Shown piece by piece: positions 1-11,701 of a stretch of 19,762 nucleotides of DNA (position 1 is the stretch's first letter; each line of letters begins with the position of its first letter). The notes under the pieces are model-generated. The model was given only the letters and a program-made list of their open reading frames with translations. It had not been told where the DNA came from and ran no database searches. This DNA is from Parvularia atlantis (taxonomy: Eukaryota; Opisthokonta; Rotosphaerida). A program made the translations under genes and the position numbers. Where the stretch lies: assembly GCA_943704415.1 (NCBI GenBank), contig CALSCO010002415.1:1-19762 (forward strand), given 5' to 3'.

Positions 1-3059
<3,059 letters not shown>

Positions 3060-3122
3060 GCTTCGAGGAAGGCCTCTTACTTTTTGGCGCGAACGCTGAT
3101 CGACAAGTGCTGTGTACACGGC
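3060..3122. promoter_or_regulatory. Divergent MCM4 / ERG26-like promoter (63 bp)
   Basis: Only 63 bp separate the MCM4 start codon (minus strand) from the sterol dehydrogenase start codon (plus strand). Everything the two genes need for initiation must lie here or inside the genes. The segment contains the E2F-like site described separately. I see no TATA box. Confidence 0.7.
3081..3093. promoter_or_regulatory. E2F/DP-type binding site
   Basis: The sequence TTTTTGGCGCGAA matches the E2F consensus TTT(G/C)GCGC on the plus strand and is close to palindromic around GGCGC. It lies 22 bp upstream of the MCM4 ATG. MCM genes are classic E2F targets in animals and plants. Ascomycetes and basidiomycetes instead use SBF/MBF sites (ACGCGT), which I do not see here. 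Function is inferred from sequence and position only. Confidence 0.65.
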
Positions 3123-4758
3123 ATGCCGCGCACCAGATCGCAGCCGCGCGAGGCCGGCGAGGGCCCGCAGGAGGACGTGGCGCTGCCCGCGCCGACGCCG
3201 CGCAAGGGCCAGCGCGCCGTACGCGCGATCGAGGAGCCGGCGGGCCCGCGCGGTGCCGGGCGCCGGTGCCTCGCGATCGGCGGTGCGGACCGATGCGCGC
3301 CGCACACGCCGTTGCTAACTGACCGCGCGGCGCAGGATCCGGCTACCTCGGTGCACGGCCGCCCTCGTCCGTCCGTGTGTGAGTGTGTGTGTGGCTGACG
3401 TGTGCGATGCGCAGGCACGCACGTCGTGCGCGAGCTGCTCAAGCACGGCTGGGCCGTGCGCGTGCTCGACATGGCGCCGTACCCGGGCGAGAAGCACGAG
3501 CGCCTCGAGGTCCGCACCGGCAGCCTGCTGGACGAGGCTACGGTGCGGCGCGCGTGGCGATTGGCAGGCAGTGCGCTGAGGCACGCGCGCCGCCGCGCCG
3601 CCACAAAGTTGCTTGAGTGCATGGAGGGCTGCGAGACGGTCGTGCACCTGGCCTCGATCATCGACGTGCGCCCGCTGCCCGGCCCGCAGCTGCGCCGCGT
3701 CAACGTCGACGGCACGCGCCTGGTCGTGCGTCACGCGCCGTGCTGCGCGTACTTTGCTGAGAGCCGTGCGCAGATCAAGGCCTGTCGCCAGGCGGGCATC
3801 AAGGCGCTCGTGTACACGTCCAGCTTCGACTGCTTCTTCGACGGCCAGCCGATCCGCGGCGGCGCGTGCGACGACCTCTGTGCGCCGCACGGCTGCCGCT
3901 GGCCGACGCCGTTTGACTGCACGCGCGCGCGACAGTCCGCAAGCCCGTGAGTGCGTACGGCCTGAGCAAGTACGACGCCGAGCTGCTCGTGCTCGGCGCC
4001 AACAGCGACCAGCTGCGCACGTGCTCGCTCCGCCCGGGCCACATCTACGGCAGCAACGACCTGCTCTTCCGCATCGCGCTGTCCAACGGCAAGCTCATCT
4101 CGCCCGTGCGCATCGGTGCGCACTTTCTGGCCGCCAAGCGACGACCGCGCGGGCTCACGCCGCCGCGTTAGGCCCCAAGCCGCCCGGCGAGCAGCCCAAG
4201 CTGTCGTTCGTGAGTGTGCACAACGTTGCGCACGCGCACGCCCTCGCGGCCAACGAGCTCGCGGGCTCGGACGTGATGGGCGGCCAGGCGTACATGATCT
4301 CGGAGGGTTCGGACATCAACACGTTTGGTGCGCGCACATGCGGTGTGTGGCGGCTGCGTGACCCACGCGGGGCAGAGTACTCCGAGTACTGCCTGCGCGG
4401 GTTCCTCGAGTTCCCGCAGCGGCGCGTGTCGGTGCAGCTGATGCTGATCATCGCGATCATCAGCGAGATCATCGGCACGCTGCTGATGCTGATCGGCCTG
4501 CCGCCGCCGACGCTGACGCGGCTCGTGCTCATGTCGATCTCGATCGACCACTACGTGCGTCGCAACGCGCGCTCGCTGCTGTGCGTGCGCTGACGGCGCT
4601 GACCGCCGTCGCAGTTCAACTATGACAAGGCCAAGCGGCACTTTGGCTACGAGCCGGTCGTGCCGTTCGAGCAGACGGTGGGCGAGGTGCGGGCGTGGCT
4701 GCGCGACTACTTCCGCCCGTTTGGCATCACCGACCAGAGCGTGCCCACGAAGAAGTGA
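3123..4758 (+). CDS. ERG26: Sterol-4-alpha-carboxylate 3-dehydrogenase, decarboxylating (ERG26/NSDHL type)
   Basis: Oxidises the 3-beta-hydroxyl of 4-carboxysterols with loss of CO2, a step of C4 demethylation in sterol synthesis at the ER. Nine exons: 3123-3282, 3336-3350, 3415-3542, 3609-3725, 3774-3879, 3936-4115, 4172-4327, 4376-4554 and 4615-4758; phases close to give 394 residues. The Rossmann motif reads LAIGGSGYLGTHVV and is assembled across a 15-nt micro-exon. VVHLAS, the TSS serine region and the YGLSK (YxxxK) catalytic pair follow. A hydrophobic stretch (LIIAIISEIIGTLLMLIG) near residues 300-320 resembles the membrane helix of animal NSDHL, and the C-terminal block FNYDKAKRHFGYEPVV is typical of the family. 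An N-terminal extension of about 48 residues precedes the Rossmann fold and may be shorter if a later start is used. The introns at 3543-3608 and 3726-3773 are multiples of three without stops, so retention would not break the frame; the family alignment favours removal. Confidence 0.92.
3336..3350 (+). other. 15-nt micro-exon of the sterol dehydrogenase
   Basis: Flanked by GCGCAG on the left and GTGCAC on the right. It supplies the codons for the end of the glycine-rich nucleotide-binding loop (SGYL). Without it the Rossmann motif is destroyed, so it is required for the family match. Confidence 0.85.
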
Positions 4759-4774
4759 TACCCGGCGTGCGTGA

Positions 4775-4799
4775 GTTGCAGTTTCGTTGTAACTGCGAC
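4775..4799 (+). other. Hairpin between the sterol dehydrogenase stop and the CTNNBL1 start
   Basis: GTTGCAGTT (4775-4783) can pair with AACTGCGAC (4791-4799) around a 7-nt loop, forming nine pairs including one G-U in RNA. It fills most of the 43-bp gap between the two tandem genes and ends two bases before the CTNNBL1 ATG. It could affect 3' end formation of the upstream gene or lie in the leader of the downstream gene; no function is shown. Confidence 0.45.
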
Positions 4800-4801
4800 G
4801 C

Positions 4802-7408
4802 ATGGATGGCTTCAAGGTGCCGCGCGCGCATGCCCGCGAGCCCGCCGCTTGACGCCGCCGCCAGCAGCGGCCGCTCTCGGCCGCAGCGCTGGCCGACGCC
4901 GGCGGCGATGACGACGACGAGGGCGGCGGCGCGGGCACGTCGCGGCTAGCGGCGATGACGAAGCGCCCGCGCACGGTCGCCTTCGCGGACGACACGGGCG
5001 GCGACGAGGACGAGGACGACGAGCGCGGGCCCGTGAGCAGCGGCCGTCAGCGCAGCTACGCCGACGAGGTCGCGGCGATCGCCGAGGACGAGCTCGACCG
5101 CGAGCGCATATCGGAGATCATCGACAACTTGCCCGAGGCGCGCGCGCGTCGCGCGTGCACCGTGTGGCCGCGCCGTGACGGCGGCGCCCGCAGAGCGACG
5201 TGCCGGTGCTTGACGCCAACGCCGTGCGCAAGCTCGTGCACAAGGCCGCGAAGGCGATCAACAAGAACACGCAGCTGCGGCTCAAGTACCCCGGCCAGCC
5301 GGACAAGTGCGTGCTGCACGGTGCACACGCGCCGCCGCTCATCGTAGGCGCGGCAGGTTCGTCGACTCGGAGGTCGATCTGGACGAGGAGCTCAAGAAGC
5401 TGCAGACGCTCGCGACCGCGCCGCACCTGTACGACACGATCGTCGAGCTGGGCATCGTCCCGCAGCTCGTGCAGCTGCTCGGGCACGAAAACAGCGGTGC
5501 GACACGGGTGGCGAGCGCAGATGACGGCTCAACGGCGTGCGCACAGACATCGCCATCGACATTGTCGACCTCGTCAAGGAGCTGACCGACGCCGACGTGA
5601 GCGCCAACGAGCAGGAGGCGCTTGCGGGTCTGCTCGGGGCGCTGGTGCGCGCGCGACGGCCTTGGGTGCGCGCTACTGACCACCCGGCGGGCGCAGATGG
5701 AGAACAACTTCCTGCAGCTGCTCGTGCAGAACCTGCGGCGGCTGAACGAGACTGTGGCAGAGGAGAGCCAGGGCGTCTTTACGACGTTTGGTGCGACGCC
5801 GCGTGCGCGCGCGTAGTGCACCTGCCGACGCCGCTGCGCGCAGCCGTGCTCGAGAACCTGTTTGAGATTAAGCCCGAGCTCGTCGACGCGCTCGTCGCGG
5901 GCACCGATTTTCTGCAGTACGCGCTCGAGCGGCTCAGCGCGCGCGCGTTCGACGCCAACAAGCAGTACTGCAGCGAGATCCTCGTCATCCTGCTGCAGCA
6001 GAGCGAGAGTGCGTCGCAAACGTGCGCGCAACTGCTCAGGCTCTCACCGCGCGCGTACGCCAGCCAACCGGCGCCGGCTGGGCGAGCTCAACGGCGTGGA
6101 CGTGTTGCTCAAGGCGCTGTCGGTGCGTGTGCGTGCTCGCCCCCGCACGCGTCTGATGGGCGTGCAAAGGCGTACCGCAAGCGCGATCCGGCCTCGGCCG
6201 ATGAGATTGAGATGCTTGAGAACCTGTTTGACGCGCTGTGCTCAAGCCTGCTGGATGCCGACAACAAGGACCGCTTCCGCCGCGGCGAAGGCCTCGAGCT
6301 GATGATCCTGATCATCAAGTGCGCGCGCCCTCGGTAGTGCGGTGCGCGTTGCTGACGGTGCCGCGCAGCGAGAAGAAGCTCGCGCGCAAGGGCGCGATGA
6401 AGACGCTCTCGTACGCGATGGCTGACCCAAACGCGTCCGGTAACTGCAATCAGTACGTTCGCTGCTGCTCCTGCGTGTGCGTGCTGGTCTCACCTTGCGT
6501 GCAGCTTCGTCGAGGCCAAGGGCCTGCCCGTATTCTTCCCGGTCTTCATGCGGCGGGTGCGCGTGCACGCGTATGGCCGTGCGTGTGCACCGACGCACGC
6601 CGCGCGCCGCGCCACCAGGGCACGAAGAAGCTCAAGAAGGAGTACAAGGACAACTTCGCCGAGCACGAGGAAGAAGGTGTGCGTAGGACGGCTGCCAGTG
6701 CAGCGGATTGACCACGCCCCAGAGCACACGATTTCAATCCTCGCACAGCTGCTGCGCCACGTCGACGGCGAGCGGAGAGACCGGCTGCTGAGCAAGGCAC
6801 GCTTGCGCATTCATGCATGCGGCTGCGGCTGACGCGCGTGCAGTTTGTCGAGAACGACTATGAGAAGGCCGACCGGCTCGTTGAGCTGCACTTCAAGTAC
6901 GCGGCGCGCGTCGAGGTCGCAGACGAGGAGATTGACCGGGAGCGCGCGGTGCGCCCCGCGCGTGCGCGCAATGCCGCATCGCTGACAAGTGCTGGCGCAG
7001 GACATGCGCGAGAACGGCGATGAGATCGCACCCGAGGACGAGGACGAGTTCTACATGCGGCGGCTCGACGGCGGCCTGTTCCAGCTGCAGCTGATCGACC
7101 TCAGCCTCGCGTACATCTGCATGTGCGAGGAGCCGTCGGTGCGCCGCGGCATCGCGCTCAAGCCGGACGCGCGCTCACCCGGCCCGCCGCGCGCACAGAT
7201 CCGCGAGCGCGTCGCCAAGAACATGCACGCCAAGGGCTCATCGCTCGCGGGCGTGACCAAGACGCTCGAGGGTGTGTGCGCGCGCGACCGTCATCGCACT
7301 CACGCACGCCGCGCAGAGTACGCGCGCGTCGTCGGCGAGACCGCGCCCGCCGAGGCGCGCGAGCGGCAGCGCGCGGACATGAGGGCGCTGATCGCGCAGC
7401 TGTCATGA
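4802..7408 (+). CDS. CTNNBL1: Beta-catenin-like protein 1 (spliceosome-associated ARM-repeat protein)
   Basis: Homologue of CTNNBL1, a nuclear armadillo-fold protein that binds the Prp19/CDC5L spliceosome complex. Seventeen exons: 4802-4816, 4868-5137, 5194-5306, 5357-5496, 5547-5644, 5697-5790, 5844-6008, 6064-6122, 6170-6318, 6369-6452, 6505-6556, 6619-6676, 6723-6796, 6844-6948, 7001-7138, 7199-7271 and 7317-7408. Phases close to give 592 residues (human, 563). Family landmarks in order: an acidic N-terminus with a basic TKRPR nuclear signal, EVDLDEELKKL, LLGHEN, FDANKQYCSEIL, GELNGVDVLL, LENLFDALCSSL, KFVENDYEKADRLVELHFKY, FYMRRLDGGLF and AKGSS. The first exon has only five codons; if it is wrong, the ATG at 4955, just before KRPR, is the alternative start. 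The exon 2 acceptor could lie 3 nt earlier. Two introns (5138-5193 and 6797-6843) need GC donors. The gene sits 43 bp after the sterol dehydrogenase and ends 22 bp from a convergent gene. Confidence 0.94.
5138..5193 (+). other. Probable GC-AG intron in CTNNBL1
   Basis: The exon ends at IIDNLPE and the next begins SDVPVLD in phase 0. The donor would be GAG/GCGCGC, giving a normal 56-nt intron. The only in-phase GT alternative (5162) would leave a 32-nt intron and add extra Arg-rich residues. Confidence 0.6.
6797..6843 (+). other. GC-AG intron in CTNNBL1
   Basis: The family block LLSKFVENDYEK is restored only if the donor is AAG/GCACGC, in phase 0. No GT lies close to the required position. 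Confidence 0.8.
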
Positions 7409-7430
7409 GGCGCGCTGCGACACAGGTCGC

Positions 7431-7901
7431 TTACACATGCTTGTCGTGGTTGCGGAGCATGTGCGTGCGACCCGTCTCGGGGTCGCGCACGCGCATGTCG
7501 CCCAGATGCTCCGCGTACTTGGGGTTAGAGAGTGTCTGCGCGCCCTGGTAGGCCTGCCACGCACGCGCGGCCGTGGTCTGCTCCTCGATCGCGCTACCCG
7601 TCACAAACGCCTTGGCAATGCGGCCGTCGCGGTACTCGTCGCGCTTGCGATTGCCGGCCTCGGTCTTGATGCGGAGGTTGTCGGCGCTGTTCATTTCGCT
7701 CGCGTGCTCATGCCGCGCCTCCTCGCCCTTGGGCCGGCCGGCGGTGTGCGTGTCGATCACGTTGGCAAGGCCCCAACTCAGCTTGTGCGCGGCGTCGGTG
7801 CCGTCCTCGCGGCTGCCCTGCTTGGCGTTGGCGCCCTGGCGCTCAATCTTCTTGGGCGAGTCGTGGTTGATGAAGTCTTTGGTGCGCAGGTCGCGGGACA
7901 T
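7431..7901 (-). CDS. Small intronless protein of unknown function (156 aa)
   Basis: A single uninterrupted frame starting at MSRDLRTKDFINHDSPKK and ending in a TAA. I do not recognise the family. The protein is hydrophilic and rich in Arg, Lys, Glu, Asp, Asn and Ala, with no membrane segment, signal peptide or cysteine. The C-terminal part carries a compact pattern (LSNPKYAEHLGDMRVRDPET then MLRNHD) that looks like a conserved motif. Less GC-extreme codons such as AAC, AAG and GAG occur in ordinary coding proportion, which supports a real gene. It is the only intronless gene in the window. An in-frame ATG at 7985 would add 28 residues, but that extension falls in the divergent promoter region and its composition is not protein-like. 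It is convergent with CTNNBL1 (22 bp between stops) and divergent from the CNB-LCAT gene (111 bp). Confidence 0.72.
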   Translation of the reverse strand: MSRDLRTKDFINHDSPKKIERQGANAKQGSREDGTDAAHKLSWGLANVIDTHTAGRPKGEEARHEHASEMNSADNLRIKTEAGNRKRDEYRDGRIAKAFVTGSAIEEQTTAARAWQAYQGAQTLSNPKYAEHLGDMRVRDPETGRTHMLRNHDKHV

Positions 7902-7930
7902 CGCGGCGGAGCAGACGGCGACGGTCGTTG

Positions 7931-7951
7931 GCAAGACGGCAAGACGGCAAG
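7931..7951. repeat. Short tandem repeat GCAAGACG x2.6
   Basis: Two exact copies of an 8-bp unit plus five bases of a third, inside the 111-bp divergent promoter. It could be a clustered factor site or simple slippage. Confidence 0.8.
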
Positions 7952-7965
7952 GTGAAGGTGGCAAA

Positions 7966-7982
7966 GTGACGGGACCCGTCAC
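7966..7982. promoter_or_regulatory. Perfect 17-bp palindrome GTGACGGG-A-CCCGTCAC
   Basis: Two 8-bp arms match exactly around a single central A, 30 bp upstream of the CNB-LCAT start codon and 65 bp from the start of the divergent gene. The symmetry suits a dimeric DNA-binding protein. No factor is identified. Confidence 0.55.
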
Positions 7983-8012
7983 CAACCACTACTGTGAAAC
8001 TCTGGCCCAGCC

Positions 8013-11000
8013 ATGCCGGTGCGCTCGCACCGCCGCACGCACTCGGCCGACGCGTCCGGGCGCCCGTCGCGGCCCGCGGGGCCTCCGGGCCCGAGTGCGC
8101 TCAACCCGGCGGTGTCGGGCGTGCGCGAGCGGCGCGCTGCTGCTGCTGCTGTGGCGGCGGCGACGGCGGCGGAGGCGGCGCGGCCGTGGTTCGCGCGCAA
8201 GCGCGTGTGGTTCGTGCTGATCGTGTTGACGGCGGCCCTGGTCAACCCGCTCAACCCGCTGTCGTGGGGCGGCGCGGCGGACGACCGGCGCGGGCGGCTG
8301 TGGGACCCGCGCGACCTGTCCGACCTGACGCCGGAGCAGCTCAACAACCTCACGCTCAAGCAGAACGCGTTCTTCGCGGACCAGGTGCGAGGCCCCAAGC
8401 TGTGTGACAGCGGCCGCGCTCATGTGACGGACGCGCCCGCAGCTGCTCTTCAACAACGCGACGCTGCTCAGCAGCCTCACGGCGCTCTTCGCGCCCGTCT
8501 ACTTCCCGCCCGGCACGCGCGTGCTGCGCCGCGGCGTGGTGCCCGACTTCCTCATCATCCAGAACGGCTCGTGCCACGTCGAGCGGCTCTCGCCGGACGA
8601 GAACCAGCGCTTCGTCGACAATTTCCACGCGGGCGACTCGCTCGGTGCGCGGCGCGGGTGCCGGCCGGGGGGGGGCGCGCTCACGACGCGATATGCGGCG
8701 CAGGCGGCATGAACCTCATGTACGGCCGCCCCAGCAAGCACGACGTCGTCGCGTCGGCCAGCGCGGGCGTGCACGCGTGGCGCGCCGGGCGCAAGGCCTT
8801 CCGCCGCTTCCTCGACCAGGATGTGCTCCTGGCGGGCGCGTTCGAGCGCAAGTTTCTGCGCTCGCTTGTCGAGAAGCAGACCAAGCGCCCGCTCATCTTC
8901 TTCCCGGGCTTTGCGTGCGTTGTCGCGCTCGTGGCCGCTGTCTCGGCTGAGGCGCGCCGCGGCAGGTCGACGCAACTGATCGCGTGGAAGCCGAAGAAGT
9001 GCGTCGGGCTGAGGTGCGCCGCCGCTGCCACGCGTGCGGCAATCAGTGCCTCATATCGCGCAGCATCGACGTGGGCGAGCGCGTGTGGCTCGACGTCGCC
9101 AAGGTGCTGCACCACAACGTCGTCGCCGAGCGCTGCTTCGTCAACTGCATGGTGCTCGACATGACCGAGCAGACTGACCCGCCCGACTGCAAGCTGCGGC
9201 CGGAGGAGGGCGTGTGCACCCGCCGCGCCGCTTGCGCCCATGCTGACGCCTATGCGCCCCGCAGGCGTCAACGCGATCTACGACCTCACCACGGGCATCT
9301 TTGCGCCGTTCACGACCATCTTCCGCCCGCTTGTGCTCAACATGGCGCGCAAGTTTGGCTATGACATCACCTCGCTCATCGCCGTGCCGTACGGTGCGCG
9401 CCTTCCCTCGACTGCGCCGCCGTCGCTGACCGCTCGCACGGCGACAGACTGGCGCCTCGGTGTGCTGCTGCTGCTGCTGTGGCGTTGACTGCGTGCAGCT
9501 GACCACTTGAACCGCGGTCGCGCAGCGCCGCCACTACTACAGGAGCGCGACCACCTGTTCACGCGCATCAAGCAGCAGATCGAGCAGGCCGTGCGGCTGA
9601 ACCGCAACCCGGGCGTGTCGATCTGCCACAGGTGCACGCGCGTGCGCGTGCCGAGGCGTGCGCAGCTAGCTCACGCGGCGCGCACGAAACAGCATGGGCT
9701 GCAACGTGCTGCACTACTTCATCGAGTTTATGAAGGTGACCTACCCGGACACGTGGAAGCAGTGGTGCGTTTGTGCGCACGCGCTTGTGCAGCTGCTTGC
9801 ACTGACCGACCGGTGCTGCAGGATGGACGCGCACCTGTGGATGCACCTGGTGCACGCCGCTGCTGCGCTTGTGGCACAAGTGCTCACACGCACGCGCGCT
9901 CGCAGTCGGTCGGCGCGCCGTTCCTCGGCGCCATCCAGGGCGTCAAGGTGCGCGTGCGCGACCGATCGACGGTGGTGCAGCTGATGCACTGCAGGGCTTC
10001 ATGTCTGGCATCGGCTTTGGCTTGCCGATGGACATCGTCGACGTGCGCTTGATGGGTAAGACGTGGTCGTCCGGCTACTGGCTGCTGCCGTACAACGTGA
10101 CCGCGCCGCCGTGCGTGCCGTGCCACCCCTCTTCCGCCGTGTCCTCACGCCGCGCACAGGCCGCCGCCGGGCATCGAGCCGTTCTCGCAGTGGCCGGACA
10201 AGATCGCGACGATCATCGTGGACGAGGACCAGCCCACGCGCAACGTCTCGTTCGGCATCGGCGACGTCATCTCGGGCACGATGTTCACCGAGACGGCCAA
10301 GTGGCTGGGCGACGAGGACTTTGTCAAGTTCCGCCAGTCGATGCACCGGTACTACCACAACGACACCGTCTTCAACCCGATCCCGCTCAACAGCACCGGC
10401 CCGCCGCGCCTGCCCATCCGCAAGATCGTCGCCGTCTACGGCGTCAACGTCCCGACCGAGATAGGCTACCGCTTCCGCATCGGCCAAGCGCACGGCAAGA
10501 ACCACATGTTGATGCGCGAGGAGATCTACGAGACCGCGGGCGGGCACCACATGACCAAGAACCCGCTGCTGCTCGGCAACATGCGGCCGGTGCCGGGCAC
10601 CCAGCCGATCTACACCAGCTCGGGCGATGGCGTCGTGCCGTACGCGTCGCTGTCGTGGGTCAACTCGTGGCACTACGCCAACTTGACGATCATGCGCGTG
10701 CCCGCGACGAGCCGCGTCGACCTGGACGTGATGCTGACCAAGCTGGGCGAGGCCACGAAGCTGGTGCGTGCAACAAAACGCACGCGCGCACCTGTTCACG
10801 TCGCCCCGCGCGCGCAGAAAGACCAGGTCATCGGCATCAAGCGCAACCTCGACCAGTCCAACTGGATGCAGATGATCAACGTGGTCGAGCCCGCGTTCAC
10901 CAAGTACTCGTCCGTGCTCGCCGTGCGCCGCGTCGCGCTGTCTGGGGCCTGTGTGAGCTCACACGCGTCGCGCGTGCGCAGGACCCGGACAGCGACGACC

Positions 11001-11701
11001 CGTTCGAAGTCACGGTGCGCGGCCGCCGGCACACACGCGCACGCGTTTGCTCACCCGCGGGCGGCGCGCACAGGTGCTCGAGGTCGAGTCGGTGGGCCAC
11101 CGCGACGTCATCCGCGACTCGTTCGTGCTCAAGGTGCGCCCGGTCAGCCCCGTGCCTTGTGCGCGTGCACTGACCCGACCCGTTATCGCACAGCAAATCG
11201 GTCGGGATGCGCACAAGCTGTCTGCACGTGTGCGGTGCTCACACACACGCGCGCGCGGCACAGAGGAGGAGCTGTACCACCAGGCGCGCGCGAGCTTCCT
11301 GCGCACGCACCCGTACAAGCTGCCGCGCGACGCGCCGCCGCAGCCCCGTACGCCGCGCAGGCTCGCCGCGCCTGGCTTGCCGACTGAGCGTGCGCGCACG
11401 GTAGCAACCGCGCCGGACGCCGAGCAGGCGCTCGGGCCGATCGCCAACATCGACGCGCTGCTGCGCACGTTCAGCTCGCGTGCCGAGGAGACCATCTCGC
11501 GCGTATGGGGCCTCCTGCGCGGTGCGACGTGCCACACGGTCGTCGACTGCTTACTGCGTGACGCGTGCAGGCGGCGACGAGCCGAGCGATGGTGCGCCAG
11601 TGATCGCGTCCGTGTCCGACGCCAGCCTGCTGCTCCTGCGCGATCAGGTCGGCAGCGCGGATGCCGCGCCGCGCCCGGAGCCGGCACCAGGGCGCAGCTG
11701 A
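8013..11701 (+). CDS. Membrane-anchored CNB-domain / LCAT-PDAT-family acyltransferase or lipase fusion
   Basis: Nineteen exons: 8013-8384, 8443-8644, 8704-8914, 8966-8998, 9064-9209, 9265-9393, 9448-9459, 9526-9631, 9693-9764, 9822-9849, 9906-9947, 9995-10110, 10160-10763, 10818-10922, 10982-11014, 11074-11133, 11194-11227, 11264-11521 and 11571-11701. Phases close to give 897 residues. An Arg/Ser/Ala-rich head is followed by one membrane segment (about 65-85, VWFVLIVLTAALV). Residues about 137-240 read as a cyclic-nucleotide-binding fold: GTRVLRRG, DFLIIQNGSCHVE, a GDSLG turn, then WRAGRKAFRRFL. Its phosphate-binding cassette lacks the usual Glu and Arg, so canonical cAMP binding is doubtful. 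From about 252 an LCAT/PDAT fold follows: IFFPGFAST, PYDWRLAP, nucleophile HSMG (Ser404), GAPFLGA, Asp in SSGDGVV (about 646) and His in GHRDVI (about 746). The likely reaction is acyl transfer or hydrolysis on phospholipid or sterol at a membrane. The exon 5 donor appears to be GC. The 36-nt intron at 11228-11263 is the least certain junction. Confidence 0.88.
9210..9264 (+). other. Probable GC-AG intron in the CNB-LCAT gene
   Basis: Phase 1 is needed to join PEEG with VNAIYDL. The only donor giving it is AGG/GCGTGT. Nearby GT dinucleotides give the wrong phase. Confidence 0.65.
9448..9459 (+). other. 12-nt micro-exon of the CNB-LCAT gene
   Basis: Bounded by GACAG and GTGTGC, in phase 1 at both ends. 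It codes the core of PYDWRLAP, a block conserved in LCAT and PDAT enzymes, which is strong evidence that such a tiny exon is real. Confidence 0.85.

Larger units (their letters stand above)
7902..8012. promoter_or_regulatory. Divergent promoter between the unknown gene and the CNB-LCAT gene (111 bp)
   Basis: This gap separates two start codons on opposite strands. It holds 2.6 tandem copies of GCAAGACG (7931-7951) and a perfect 17-bp palindrome (7966-7982). No TATA box is seen. Confidence 0.65.

Noticed and set aside
3543-3608. Frame-preserving intron in the sterol dehydrogenase read as coding
   Set aside because: It would insert an Arg-rich 22-residue block where the family has none. The donor and acceptor fit the local consensus. 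The same reasoning applies to 3726-3773, 7139-7198, 10764-10817, 12717-12767, 15811-15864 and 18000-18056.
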